64,000 nucleotides of DNA from Vibrio hannami (GCF_029589055.1 NZ_JARQZP010000007.1:1798001-1862000); one strand, 5' to 3'. Shown: positions 25,787-35,264, numbered from the stretch's first letter. Notes: generated by a model not told the origin, from the sequence alone. A program made the numbers and translations.

Positions 25787-27043
25787 ATGAGTAATACGCG
25801 TCTGTTTAAAAAAACAATTATCGCTACTGTTATCGCTCTTAGCTCTCAGCAAGCGCTAGCAGCCGGATTCCAGCTTAACTCTCAATCAGCGACTGGCCTA
25901 GGCCGCGCATTTGCTGGTGATGCAGTTATTGCTGATAACGCATCTTCTATGGCCCGTAACCCAGCAACAATGGCACTTTTTGATGAAACATCTTTGTCGC
26001 TTGGTGTTGTTTCTATTACTTCCATGATTGAAGTTAAAGATGCCCAATACAAGCCATTTGGCTCAGATGCTATGGCTACATCTTCTAACTATGACGATGC
26101 AGGTGCAACCTCTTACGCGCCAAACATCCACCTAGTAGTGCCAGTCAACGATAAGTTTGCCTGGGGTGTTAACGCTTATTCAAATTTTGGTACGAAAACT
26201 GAGTTTGGTAGCAGCTTTGTAGGTTCTGAATACGGTGGTGAGACAGAAATCCTGAGCATGAACCTAGGCCTTGCTGGTTCATACCGCATAGATGATAAAT
26301 GGAGCCTTGGTGCTGGTATTGATTTCATTTATGGGCAAGGAACACTAAAACGCTCTCTAAGCAACAACCTGCCTACAGTAGGTGGTTCTAGTATCGTAAA
26401 CGTTGACGGTGCTGATGGTTGGGGTGTTGGATTCAATGTTGGTACTGTTTACGAAGCAAATGAGAACAATCGTTATGGCTTTGCTTATAGATACAGTCCA
26501 GATGTAGATGCTAAAGATGGTAATCAAGAAATTACCCTTCCTTTACCAGATATGGCAGAGTTCTCTGGTTACCACCGAATCGAAGACTCAAAGTGGGCAG
26601 TACACTATAGTGCTCAGTTCATTCGCTGGAGTGAGTTTGATGTTGTAACCCTTAACGGTAGTACTCTAAAAGAGTACAACTGGAAAAATGCATACCACTT
26701 GTCTCTTGGTACAACATACTACTTGAATCAGGACTGGACTTTGCGAGCTGGTTATATGTTTGACGAATCAGCCCAAGACGAAACTACTTCGTTCTCAGTG
26801 CCTGATTCAGACAGACATTGGTTCTCTGCCGGCTTCTCATACCATATCAATGAGAAGTCGGATATTGACTTTGGTTTCACCTACCTAGTAGGTAAAGATG
26901 TAAATGTAAGTGAGTCTACACCAAATCCATATTACGGTAGCGGACATCCAACTTTAGGCTCTATACCTAACCTATCAACAATGGAAGGTACCACACACGC
27001 TGACGCTATCCTGATTGGTCTACAGTACAGCCGTTCTTTCTAA
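25787..27043 (+). CDS. fadL: FadL-type outer-membrane long-chain fatty acid transporter (first copy)
   Basis: A 14-strand OmpP1/FadL/TodX-family barrel of 418 aa that lets hydrophobic molecules, classically long-chain fatty acids, diffuse through the outer membrane. A signal peptide (~1-25, cut after ALA) is followed by the family N-terminal hatch motif AGFQLNSQSATGLGRAFAG and the NPA motif. The C terminus ends with an aromatic residue (RSF) for barrel insertion. It shares a long stretch of similarity with the next gene, so the two arose by duplication. It ends at a terminator, so each copy has its own promoter. Confidence 0.88.
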   Translation: MSNTRLFKKTIIATVIALSSQQALAAGFQLNSQSATGLGRAFAGDAVIADNASSMARNPATMALFDETSLSLGVVSITSMIEVKDAQYKPFGSDAMATSSNYDDAGATSYAPNIHLVVPVNDKFAWGVNAYSNFGTKTEFGSSFVGSEYGGETEILSMNLGLAGSYRIDDKWSLGAGIDFIYGQGTLKRSLSNNLPTVGGSSIVNVDGADGWGVGFNVGTVYEANENNRYGFAYRYSPDVDAKDGNQEITLPLPDMAEFSGYHRIEDSKWAVHYSAQFIRWSEFDVVTLNGSTLKEYNWKNAYHLSLGTTYYLNQDWTLRAGYMFDESAQDETTSFSVPDSDRHWFSAGFSYHINEKSDIDFGFTYLVGKDVNVSESTPNPYYGSGHPTLGSIPNLSTMEGTTHADAILIGLQYSRSF

Positions 27044-27068
27044 GAATAGCTAAAACATAGACTGTCAT

Positions 27069-27094
27069 AAAGGGCTGATTTTATCAGCCCTTTT
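27069..27094 (+). terminator. Terminator after first fadL gene
   Basis: AAAGGGCTGA and TCAGCCCTTTT form a 10-bp stem around TTTTA with a T-rich tail. Confidence 0.85.
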
Positions 27095-27188
27095 AATTTT
27101 CAGCGTACACCAAACCACACATTTAAACTTACGACTGTAAGCCGTAACTCCCTTTCTACCGCACATTTGTTAGCTGAAATTAATTTTT

Positions 27189-27204
27189 TAGAGCATATGC
27201 TCTA
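27189..27204. promoter_or_regulatory. TAGAGC-N4-GCTCTA palindrome upstream of second fadL gene
   Basis: TAGAGCATATGCTCTA is a perfect 16-base palindrome about 205 bases before the second FadL-type gene, within a 366-base gap that otherwise holds only the preceding terminator and A/T-rich DNA. It has the same arms as the palindrome before the first copy, with a different 4-base centre. Confidence 0.55.
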
Positions 27205-27409
27205 GGCATATGTTTTACCACTAGTCTTTTTTACAGCACATTGTTTCATTTTTTACAAAATTGTTTCATAGTATTTTTAAAGTAAATACTCCAACCTTAG
27301 AATCTTCCCCGTACTAAACCCCTATTAATTAAGCTTCTTGGCAAGGTTTCTTAAAAAATGGGATAAATCTGCTTAAAGAAGCAAAAACGGAATTTCAGCG
27401 AATACAATA

Positions 27410-28672
27410 ATGAAAATTAACAAGTCTATTCTGGCTACTTCTATCGCTTGTAGCTTACTCACAGTTTCTACTCACTCTAACGCGGCTGGTTTTCAGTTAG
27501 CGGAATACTCCGCTACCGGCCTAGGACGTGCCTACGCTGGCGAAGCCGCTATGGCGGATAACGCTGGCGCTCAATGGCGTAACCCTGCGATGCTAACGTA
27601 TCTTGAGGGTACACAGGTATCTGTTGGTGCGGTTTACGTAGACCCAAATGTAGATATCGAGGGTACAGAGACGATTCCCGGAGTTGGCAGCATTGCTACC
27701 TCTTCAAGTGACTATGCTGAAGATGGGCTGATCCCGAACGCATATATTTCCCACAGGTATAACGATAAGTTCGCTATTGGCCTGGCAATTGGTACTAACT
27801 ATGCGATGGAGACCAACCTGGGCGTAAATTTTGAGAGCAGCCATCATGGTGACCAGGCTCAAATCACCACTAGCGAAGTGAACCTAAACACGGCTTATCA
27901 GGTCACATCAGCAATTAGTGCAGGTTTTGGTGTTCGCTACGTTATGGCAGAAGGCAAAATAGGCTCTTCTTTCCCTAATTACGCAGCAGCTGTCAACCCT
28001 AATTACACAGGTACTATGGCTTTTGTTGAAGGAGATACTACTGATTGGGGATGGCAAGCGGGCGTCGCCTGGCAGATCAATGACGATAACCGTGTTGGCT
28101 TTGCCTATAAGTCTGCTGTCGATCTTAAGCTTGAAGGTAATGCAACTGTATACGTTAACCAGCTGAACACTACTGTAAGTTCTGGCGGATACCTCCCTCT
28201 AACCTTACCAGCTACAGCCGAACTTGCTAGTTATCATCAACTAAGTGATCGTTTAGCCGTACATGGTAGCATTAACTGGACAGACTGGAGTTCATTCAAG
28301 AAGCTACAAGCAGAGGTTGATGCGATTGGTTCGGTTCTAATTAAAGAAGAGAACTGGGACGATAACTACCGCTTTGCTATAGGTACAACATACCAACTGA
28401 ATAAAAAGTTAAGGCTACGTTCAGGCATCGCTTACGATATGGAAGCAGTAACAGATGAAACACGAAGCATCACAATACCGGACACTAACCGTACATGGTT
28501 GAGCGTGGGAGCTGGTTATGACTGGTCTGAAAAATTAACTTTAGACACTGGTGTGACTTACATTATTGGTAAGAAAGCGAGCGTAACAGAAGAGTCTACA
28601 TTAGGTACATTCGAAGGCACAACTTCAAGCCACGTTTGGATCTTCGGCGCACAGGCAAGCTATAAGTTCTAA
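27410..28672 (+). CDS. FadL-type outer-membrane transporter (second copy)
   Basis: A second OmpP1/FadL-family barrel (420 aa). A signal peptide (~1-25, cut after SNA) is followed by AGFQLAEYSATGLGRAYAGEAA and WRNPAM, the family N-terminal motifs; the last residue is aromatic (YKF). It parallels the first copy along its length, including DTNRTWLSVGAGYD against DSDRHWFSAGFSY. Substrate differences cannot be told. It is convergent with mlaA and shares its terminator. Confidence 0.87.
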   Translation: MKINKSILATSIACSLLTVSTHSNAAGFQLAEYSATGLGRAYAGEAAMADNAGAQWRNPAMLTYLEGTQVSVGAVYVDPNVDIEGTETIPGVGSIATSSSDYAEDGLIPNAYISHRYNDKFAIGLAIGTNYAMETNLGVNFESSHHGDQAQITTSEVNLNTAYQVTSAISAGFGVRYVMAEGKIGSSFPNYAAAVNPNYTGTMAFVEGDTTDWGWQAGVAWQINDDNRVGFAYKSAVDLKLEGNATVYVNQLNTTVSSGGYLPLTLPATAELASYHQLSDRLAVHGSINWTDWSSFKKLQAEVDAIGSVLIKEENWDDNYRFAIGTTYQLNKKLRLRSGIAYDMEAVTDETRSITIPDTNRTWLSVGAGYDWSEKLTLDTGVTYIIGKKASVTEESTLGTFEGTTSSHVWIFGAQASYKF

Positions 28673-28730
28673 GTAGCGAGTAGTTAGATTCCGGACATTT
28701 GCTTTAGCTCATCACGGAATGTTCCATACT

Positions 28731-28758
28731 AAAAAAGGCTGAGAAATCAGCCTTTTTT
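28731..28758. terminator. Bidirectional terminator between fadL copy 2 and mlaA
   Basis: AAAAAAGGCTGA-GAAA-TCAGCCTTTTTT is symmetric, with A and T runs on both sides, between convergent genes. Confidence 0.9.
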
Positions 28759-28760
28759 GT

Positions 28761-29537
28761 TTATTCAAATTCATCCAGATACTCATCTAACAGCGCTTCA
28801 TCTTCTTCATCATAATCCTCTGACTCTATCTGAGCCTTAAAGTCCTGATGCTGAATATACGCGTCTCTCGTGAAGATATATGGATCTGGCGAAGCTTCTA
28901 GCAGTGGCTCCTGAGAAACCAACGCAGCGCGGGTTTCCATTCCTTCAAGAGCCCACTTACCGACGGCCCCCCAGAAATTCAGAAGAGAAAGTGGGACATA
29001 TAGAGTGTCTACCTGATCTGCGACATCTCTTACTGTCGCCGGACCATAACCTGGCACCATCACGTAAGGACCATTGCCTACGCCATAATGCCCGGCCACA
29101 TCACTAAATTCTCGTTCAGCTTCTTTGGTAATGCCTGCTGCCCCTGCAACATCAAACAGGCCTAGTATGCCGAATGTAGAGTTTATCCAGAAACGATTAA
29201 AGTGGGTTACTGCAAGTTCTCCGTTACCCATCAGGGCATCGTTTATCATGCTGGCCGGCTCATCAAGGTTAGATAAAAAGTTGGAAATACCGGAACGGAT
29301 GAAGGTAGGAGTGTAATTTACGTAAGTTAACGATACGGGTTTAACCAGGTACGGATCCAGATAGTCATAGTTAAACGCCCACATAGCCCGGTTAAAGCCT
29401 TCAAACGGGTCGTAGACATCCTCCTGGACTTCCTCGTTTGTCAGTTGCTCTGGTTCGTCATAAGGCGCAGATGAACACCCCACCAAAAAGCCAGCCAAAA
29501 GTAACGAAAGAATATATTTGCCAAATGCGCTGTTCAT
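28761..29537 (-). CDS. mlaA: Outer-membrane lipid asymmetry lipoprotein MlaA (VacJ)
   Basis: MlaA removes misplaced phospholipids from the outer leaflet of the outer membrane and hands them to MlaC. I start it at the ATG at 29537, since the product then begins with a lipoprotein signal ending in LVGCSSAP (Cys19 lipidated); a frame opening further upstream would cross the ccmI terminator. Family motifs DPFEGFNRAMWAFN, PASMINDALMGN and GVGNGPYVMVPGYGP are present. The C-terminal tail is acidic (EDYDEEDEALLDEYLDEFE). The product is 258 aa, normal. Confidence 0.92.
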   Translation of the reverse strand: MNSAFGKYILSLLLAGFLVGCSSAPYDEPEQLTNEEVQEDVYDPFEGFNRAMWAFNYDYLDPYLVKPVSLTYVNYTPTFIRSGISNFLSNLDEPASMINDALMGNGELAVTHFNRFWINSTFGILGLFDVAGAAGITKEAEREFSDVAGHYGVGNGPYVMVPGYGPATVRDVADQVDTLYVPLSLLNFWGAVGKWALEGMETRAALVSQEPLLEASPDPYIFTRDAYIQHQDFKAQIESEDYDEEDEALLDEYLDEFE

Positions 29538-29566
29538 TATATTTTTTATATATCCCAAAAACAGAT

Positions 29567-29588
29567 AAGGCTGGATTTTACCAGCCTT
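29567..29588 (-). terminator. ccm operon terminator
   Basis: AAGGCTGG and CCAGCCTT form an 8-bp stem with a 6-base loop, followed on the minus strand by ATCTGTTTTT, 19 bases after the ccmI stop. Confidence 0.8.
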
Positions 29589-29607
29589 ATTTATATCCAT
29601 AGACGCA

Positions 29608-30831
29608 TTAATACTGCTTATCTATCGTAATTTCAACCTGTTCACCTAATTTCGTTACTACGCTCTCGCCGAACCAATCGCCACCTTTACTAGCAACATT
29701 GCCATCCGTATCAATGCGCGCACGTACGATAATAGATTCAAGAGATGAAATTGACTGCCCTTCCATCATCACATTTCCATCATCTAACACAACCGTGCGA
29801 GGGAATGAACCCACAGGGTAACGGGCAGCAGCTACAGGGATCGGTGAACCTGCTCCATCATGTACGGAAACAATCAGTACACCCTGGCTTCCTGGTTGAA
29901 TACCCTCACCCAGTTTAATCATCACCGGGACACTTGTTGTCGAAACTGACTTACCAAGCTGATTTTCTGCATTCTGAATGCTGCGCTCCAGCATGGAATA
30001 ACGGCTATCTTCAGGCCCAATCATTTTCTGCATCATGCGCCAATAGCGAATAGCAGCTTCGAACTGGTTGTTCTGATAAGAATCAAACGCGAGCAGTGAG
30101 TAGATACGAAGATCAACATAGCTATCCTGGAGTAACCCAATCAACATAGAACGAGCCATAGCACGCTCTTGTTCATCCTGAGACATCATTTTAGATTGGG
30201 CATACCCAAGACGAATGTCCGGGTTTTCCGGGTCAAGCTTGTAGGCTTTACCAAAAGCACCTTCAGCTGTACCGCCATCTTGATTCGCCAATGCGATTCG
30301 TCCTAACAGAAGCCAGCCATTCGCATCTTCAGGCGACTTATGCAATTGCGTACGTAGACCTAGGGTAAGCGCATCCATCTCTTCATCTGTTAGAGGTCGC
30401 TCATCACTAGGTGACATTAATTTCTGCGTTAGTTTTGGAAGCTCTGACAGCGTATCCTGCCAATCAGTCACCTTATCGAGGTTACCAAAGGATGAGTACA
30501 TTCCATAACTAATCGCCGCAAGAAGCAGAATGGAAGGAACAAACACATGTAGAGGTTTGTAGTCTGTTTCAGCCTGACGTACTTCAGCTTGATCCTGTGG
30601 TATATCGTCTAGCAAAGATTGCTTTAAGTCAGCTACCAACTCTTGAGAGTCTGTAGCAATACCTTCTGAAGCTTCTTCTTCGAGCTCAGTAAGTCTGTCT
30701 TTGAACAATGCCTTGTTCAGTTCATCGCGTCGCTCAGCATCGTCAAACCTTTTGGTTTTAAATAGAGGTAAACCAATTAGTATTGCGCTGGCAACAATCA
30801 ATACTGCAGTTGAAAACCAAAAAACTGTCAT
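29608..30831 (-). CDS. ccmI: Cytochrome c maturation protein CcmI
   Basis: CcmI chaperones apocytochrome c to the heme ligation complex (CcmFH). Two N-terminal membrane helices (~3-23 and ~95-115) flank a cytoplasmic loop; a periplasmic TPR region (~150-290) binds the apocytochrome C terminus, and a C-terminal beta domain follows (~300-407). At 407 aa it is the long form usual in vibrios. Its ATG overlaps the ccmH stop, and the operon ends after it with a terminator. Confidence 0.9.
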   Translation of the reverse strand: MTVFWFSTAVLIVASAILIGLPLFKTKRFDDAERRDELNKALFKDRLTELEEEASEGIATDSQELVADLKQSLLDDIPQDQAEVRQAETDYKPLHVFVPSILLLAAISYGMYSSFGNLDKVTDWQDTLSELPKLTQKLMSPSDERPLTDEEMDALTLGLRTQLHKSPEDANGWLLLGRIALANQDGGTAEGAFGKAYKLDPENPDIRLGYAQSKMMSQDEQERAMARSMLIGLLQDSYVDLRIYSLLAFDSYQNNQFEAAIRYWRMMQKMIGPEDSRYSMLERSIQNAENQLGKSVSTTSVPVMIKLGEGIQPGSQGVLIVSVHDGAGSPIPVAAARYPVGSFPRTVVLDDGNVMMEGQSISSLESIIVRARIDTDGNVASKGGDWFGESVVTKLGEQVEITIDKQY

Positions 30832-31310
30832 TACTTCTTATCTCCATTCTGGTCTTCTTCAAGCAGTGCTTTTAAACGCGCTTCTTTGTCTTCATTCCAC
30901 TCGTCGTTTGTTGCAGCCTGAGCCTTTTTCTTTTTACCACGCATAACAATGATGCCAAAACCAAGTAAAACCACAACTAATGGACTCAGCCAAAGTACTG
31001 AAGTTGCAACAGTAAATGGCGGTTTGTAAGTCACAAAGTTACCGTAGCGATCGATCATGTAGTCAACAATTTCATCAGAGCTTTTACCATCCTTCGTCAT
31101 CTCATACACTTTTTTGCGAAGATCCTGAGCCAGTTCGGCGTTAGAGTCCGCGATAGTGTTGTTTTGACATTTAGGGCAGCGAAGCGTGTTACTCAGATCT
31201 TTAAACTGCTGCTCTTGCTCTTCGGTATCAAACTCGTAAACATCAATTGCAGCAATTGCCACTGAAGAAAGAAAAAAGCAACTCAATACTACTAAAAAGA
31301 ACTTTTTCAT
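30831..31310 (-). CDS. ccmH: Cytochrome c maturation thiol protein CcmH
   Basis: CcmH reduces the apocytochrome CXXCH disulfide before heme attachment. It has a signal peptide (~1-21), the redox motif LRCPKCQN (C45, C48) in a three-helix bundle and a C-terminal membrane helix (~103-122) followed by a Lys-rich cytoplasmic tail. At 159 aa it is the single-domain form, with CcmI as a separate gene. It overlaps both neighbours. Confidence 0.93.
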   Translation of the reverse strand: MKKFFLVVLSCFFLSSVAIAAIDVYEFDTEEQEQQFKDLSNTLRCPKCQNNTIADSNAELAQDLRKKVYEMTKDGKSSDEIVDYMIDRYGNFVTYKPPFTVATSVLWLSPLVVVLLGFGIIVMRGKKKKAQAATNDEWNEDKEARLKALLEEDQNGDKK

Positions 31311-31861
31311 TTAGCCGCTCCTTTCACCATTTTCTGATACATTGGCTCTAGTGTTTCAGCCCAGTTTCTTGGGTTTACATCACCTACATGGCGGTAGCGA
31401 ATAACACCGTCTGCGTCGATAAGATAAGTTTCTGGCGCTCCGTAAACTCCAAGATCCAACCCTAGCATGCCGTCACCATCAAACAAGCTAATCAGGTATG
31501 GGTTACCTAAATCATTTAGCCAGCCCACCGCTTTGTTACGCTCATCTTTGTAGTTGAGTCCGATGATCTTAACACCCCGGGTAGCCAACTCATTTAGATA
31601 TTGGTGCTCTGCGTAACAAGTTGGACACCACGTAGCCCAAACATTAAGTAATAGCGGTTCACCTTTGAAGATCGACTGATCATAAAACTTGCCCGGCTCA
31701 GCCAGATCTTCAAGCTTAAATACAGGTACCGTTTTACCAACCAGAACCGATTCCAGCTTCGTCGGGTCATCACCCTCTGCGTTTTTGAACAGCTGAGTAA
31801 GCAGAGGTATGGTCATGGCCAAAAACAGAGCTAATGGAATAAATAGAATTTTTTTATTCAT
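31307..31861 (-). CDS. ccmG: Thiol:disulfide interchange protein CcmG/DsbE
   Basis: A membrane-anchored periplasmic thioredoxin that keeps CcmH or the apocytochrome reduced. An N-terminal anchor helix (~5-24) is followed by a thioredoxin domain with NVWATWCPTCYAE (C79, C82) and the conserved GVYGAPETYLID segment with the cis-proline. It is 184 aa, typical. It overlaps ccmH by 4 bases and follows ccmF by 3 bases. Confidence 0.94.
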   Translation of the reverse strand: MNKKILFIPLALFLAMTIPLLTQLFKNAEGDDPTKLESVLVGKTVPVFKLEDLAEPGKFYDQSIFKGEPLLLNVWATWCPTCYAEHQYLNELATRGVKIIGLNYKDERNKAVGWLNDLGNPYLISLFDGDGMLGLDLGVYGAPETYLIDADGVIRYRHVGDVNPRNWAETLEPMYQKMVKGAAK

Positions 31862-31864
31862 CTC

Positions 31865-33823
31865 TTAAGCCTCCACTTCTTTCGCTTTTTTGCGGAAGCG
31901 ATATCGCTTGTCACTGATAGCAATTGCTCCACCCAGAGCCATTAGTAAACTACCCGCCCAGATCCAACGAACAAACGGCTTATAATAGAGCCTTACCGCC
32001 CAGGCGTTGTCTTCACCAAGTCGTTCACCCATTGCGATATATAGATCACGGGTAATACCAGGGTCAAGAGCCGCTTCGGTCATCATTGAACCTGCGTGAC
32101 GGTAGAAGCGCTTTTCAGCATGAAGCGTGGTGACCGCTTTACCATTCTTAGTGATTTCAAAATCAGCAATATAACCGTCGTAGTTAGGGCCATCTTTATC
32201 CCGTAAGCCAGCAAAGTAGAAATCATATTCCTGCAACTGGAAGTGTTCTCCCGGAGCAAGACGTACGTCTTTCTCGATACTATAGTTCTGTACCATCGCT
32301 ATACCAATTACTGATACAGCAAGACCAATATGGCCAAGCATCATCGCCCAATGGCTGCGCTGAAGCTTCTTGATACCAACACTGAAACTGTGCCTGTGTG
32401 TAGCTCGTTGGTACACTTCATAACCGTGCAGAACGATGATCCAGATAGCCATTATCCAGCCAAGGAAGGCAAGACCTTTAAATCCGTCTCCCAGTAGAAC
32501 TACCATCAAGCCGCCAAGCACCACTGACACTACGCCAGAAATTACCATTGGCTTCACAAGTGGACCAATCTTATCCCGCTTCCAGCGAATAAGAGGACCA
32601 ATACCCAGCAAGAACGAAAACGGGATCATTAGCCAGGTAAACAAGGTATTAAAGAACGGTGCACCGATCGAAACCGAACCAAGTCCAATTTGTTTGTGAA
32701 CAAGCGGCAATAGCGTACCAATAAGTACTACAACAAGTGCTGCAACCAACAATACATTGTTTGCTAACAGCGCATTCTCACGAGAAAACAGTTCGAAGTT
32801 GCTGCGCACTCGTACTGAAGAACCTTTCAGAGCAAACAGTAGCAGCGAACCACCAATAACAAACACAAGGAAGCCCAGAATGAACATACCTCGAGCTGGA
32901 TCCGACGCAAACGCGTGAACCGAAACCAGAATACCGGAACGAACCAGGAATGTGCCAAGCAAGCTTAGTGAGAATGCCGAAATTGCCAGTAACACAGTCC
33001 AGGCCTTAAAAGTACCCCGCTTTTCAGTCACTGCCAGTGAGTGCATTAGCGCTGTGCCCGCCAGCCATGGCATAAAGGATGCGTTTTCTACCGGATCCCA
33101 GAACCACCAGCCGCCCCAGCCTAATTCGTAATAAGCCCACCATGATCCAAGTGCGATACCCAGAGTCAGGAACAGCCATGCTGCAATTGTCCACGGACGC
33201 GACCAGCGTGCCCATGCGGTATCCAATCGGCCCGACATAAGTGAAGCGATAGCAAATGCAAAGGCAACCGAGAACCCTACATAGCCCATATACAACATTG
33301 GAGGGTGGATAATAAGACCCGGATCCTGAAGTAGTGGGTTCAGATCGCGGCCATCGATTGGGAAGAATGGCAGTGTTCTTTCAAACGGGTTAGATGTGAT
33401 GATAATAAACAGCAGGAAACCTACCGTTATCATACCCATAACAGCCAGCACTCGCGCTACAGATTCCTGTGGCATACCACGGCTAAATGTTGCTACCGCA
33501 ACAGTCCAGCCAGCCTGGATCAAAGCCCAAAGTAGCAACGAACCTTCGTGTGCTCCCCATACAGCCGTTAAGCGGTAATACCAGGGAAGCTCAGTGTTCG
33601 AGTTACTCGCAACATAGCTCACAGTAAAGTCGTTGGTATAAAAAGCCCACAACAGGACTGCAAATGAAAACAGGAGCATCAAGAACATGCCCCAGGATAA
33701 CGGCCGAGCCGTACTCATCAGCATAGAAGAACGCTGGTTCGCACCTACAAGAGGAAGGAAGCTAAGCAACACCGACATGCCTAAAGCAATAATCAGCGCA
33801 AAGTGACCAATCTCAGCAATCAT
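31865..33823 (-). CDS. ccmF: Heme lyase subunit CcmF
   Basis: CcmF is the large integral membrane protein that transfers heme from CcmE to apocytochrome c. It has about 15 membrane helices, the tryptophan-rich WGGWWFWDPVENASFMPWL motif (~233-251), and conserved periplasmic histidines such as LIIHPPMLY and TLHAEKRFYR. At 652 aa it is full length. It overlaps the end of ccmE by 4 bases. Confidence 0.95.
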   Translation of the reverse strand: MIAEIGHFALIIALGMSVLLSFLPLVGANQRSSMLMSTARPLSWGMFLMLLFSFAVLLWAFYTNDFTVSYVASNSNTELPWYYRLTAVWGAHEGSLLLWALIQAGWTVAVATFSRGMPQESVARVLAVMGMITVGFLLFIIITSNPFERTLPFFPIDGRDLNPLLQDPGLIIHPPMLYMGYVGFSVAFAFAIASLMSGRLDTAWARWSRPWTIAAWLFLTLGIALGSWWAYYELGWGGWWFWDPVENASFMPWLAGTALMHSLAVTEKRGTFKAWTVLLAISAFSLSLLGTFLVRSGILVSVHAFASDPARGMFILGFLVFVIGGSLLLFALKGSSVRVRSNFELFSRENALLANNVLLVAALVVVLIGTLLPLVHKQIGLGSVSIGAPFFNTLFTWLMIPFSFLLGIGPLIRWKRDKIGPLVKPMVISGVVSVVLGGLMVVLLGDGFKGLAFLGWIMAIWIIVLHGYEVYQRATHRHSFSVGIKKLQRSHWAMMLGHIGLAVSVIGIAMVQNYSIEKDVRLAPGEHFQLQEYDFYFAGLRDKDGPNYDGYIADFEITKNGKAVTTLHAEKRFYRHAGSMMTEAALDPGITRDLYIAMGERLGEDNAWAVRLYYKPFVRWIWAGSLLMALGGAIAISDKRYRFRKKAKEVEA

Positions 33824-34305
33824 TGACCAGTTCCTTTTGTCTGCTCTTCGGAATACTCAAGTGGTGTATGAATCTTATCCATCGCTTCAGCCACTTCCGG
33901 TGGCATATAATCTTCGTCATGTTTAGCAAGAACTTCGAACGCTTCAATCGTTTTCTCATCTGTCATAACGCCCTGAGCAACAATACCCTGACCTTCACGG
34001 AACAAATCAGGAAGAATACCTTCATAGACAATCGTCACTGCCGGACCAACATCCGCTAGATCAAAGCTTACTTTCAGAGATGAAGGATCACGCTTTACCG
34101 TTCCCTCCACAACCATGCCGCCAATCCTCAAGCGCTGGCCTACTTCTGGTTTACTACCATCAGGCTTGCCATAAACCATCTCAGTTGGGGTATAGAAAAG
34201 ATCCATGTTCTGATTTAGCGCGTAGATGATAAGTCCAACTGTTGCACTTACGCCAAAAAACAGGGCAAGAAGAAGCCCCAGCCTCTTTTTACGTCTTGGG
34301 TTCAT
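33820..34305 (-). CDS. ccmE: Periplasmic heme chaperone CcmE
   Basis: CcmE carries heme covalently to CcmF. It has an N-terminal membrane anchor (~9-29), an OB-fold beta-barrel (~50-128) and the heme-binding motif LAKHDEDYMPPEV, in which H129 forms the covalent bond and Y133 is an axial ligand by homology. It is 161 aa, standard, and overlaps ccmD by 4 bases. Confidence 0.95.
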   Translation of the reverse strand: MNPRRKKRLGLLLALFFGVSATVGLIIYALNQNMDLFYTPTEMVYGKPDGSKPEVGQRLRIGGMVVEGTVKRDPSSLKVSFDLADVGPAVTIVYEGILPDLFREGQGIVAQGVMTDEKTIEAFEVLAKHDEDYMPPEVAEAMDKIHTPLEYSEEQTKGTGQ

Positions 34306-34508
34306 AGGGTGTTCTCCAGATTTTTAGCCGCGTCGATTCTAGCTTGACGCGCCTGTTTAGCTTTAATCTCTTTCGTTATTTTCTTGCTTGTAGAAACGCT
34401 GTTCCACAACAGAATGAAAAGAGCAAGAAAAGTGATGCCAAAGGCGCTCCAGACATAAGCGCCATAGCCGCCCATCGCCAACAGATCAGAAAAGTTTTCA
34501 AAATGCAT
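34302..34508 (-). CDS. ccmD: Heme exporter subunit CcmD
   Basis: A small single-helix membrane protein (68 aa) needed to release holo-CcmE from CcmABC. The start is the ATG at 34508 behind GGAG (8 bases), giving the family N terminus MHFENFSDLLAMGGYGAYVW; a GTG five codons upstream is less likely. One membrane segment (~17-37) is followed by a basic coiled tail. Confidence 0.9.
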   Translation of the reverse strand: MHFENFSDLLAMGGYGAYVWSAFGITFLALFILLWNSVSTSKKITKEIKAKQARQARIDAAKNLENTL

Positions 34509-34526
34509 AGTCTTATCTCCCACTCA

Positions 34527-35264
34527 CTATCTGTTTGCTATCAACTGTTGTACCCAAGGTCTGTGGCTCTCTTTTGATAGAATTTCATTTCGGAATCTGA
34601 CCAGGGTGACACTCGCAAAAAAGAATGCGAAACCAAAAATGTTTAATAGCAGCGGCCACAACATATCACCGGATATAGATGGCTTTTCAAATTTCGTAAT
34701 AGTGGCCCCTTGGTGCAGGGTATTCCACCACTCTACAGAGAAATGGATAATTGGAAGGTTCACAACACCAACTATCGCAAGGATGCCAGCAGCTTTTGCA
34801 GCCGTTTTTTGGTCATCAAACGCATGGTAGAGCGCAATAACACCAAGATATAGGAAAAGAAGAATCAGCTCTGAAGTTAATCGCGCATCCCATACCCACC
34901 AGGCACCCCACATAGGCTTGCCCCAGATGGCACCTGTTAACAAAGCGATAAATGTGAAAACTGCACCTATCGGAGCCATTGCTGCTGCAGCCATATTAGA
35001 TAGCCTCAGTTGCCAAACAAGCCCGATAAACGCCGCGATCGCCATGGACATGTAAGCGCCCATAGACCAGATTGCTGATGGGACATGGATATAGATAATT
35101 CTAAAACTATCTCCTTGCTGATAATCTGAAGGGGCAAATGCAAGCCCCCAGATGGTTCCTGTTCCCAGACAGACCAGTGTCAGAATAGAAAACCAGGGTA
35201 GAAGTTTCCCACATAAGCGGTATGTGGTCTCAGGTTTAGAATATGGATGGAGCCATTTCCACAT
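34527..35264 (-). CDS. ccmC: Heme exporter permease CcmC
   Basis: CcmC binds heme with the tryptophan-rich motif WGAWWVWDARLTSEL and loads it onto CcmE. It has six membrane helices. I start it at the ATG at 35264, because the product then begins MWKWLHPY, matching E. coli CcmC (MWKTLH); a GTG four codons upstream is possible. The product is about 245 aa. Unlike the rest of the operon, it is separated from the gene before it (ccmB) by about 140 bases, which may hold a promoter. Confidence 0.93.
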   Translation of the reverse strand: MWKWLHPYSKPETTYRLCGKLLPWFSILTLVCLGTGTIWGLAFAPSDYQQGDSFRIIYIHVPSAIWSMGAYMSMAIAAFIGLVWQLRLSNMAAAAMAPIGAVFTFIALLTGAIWGKPMWGAWWVWDARLTSELILLFLYLGVIALYHAFDDQKTAAKAAGILAIVGVVNLPIIHFSVEWWNTLHQGATITKFEKPSISGDMLWPLLLNIFGFAFFFASVTLVRFRNEILSKESHRPWVQQLIANR

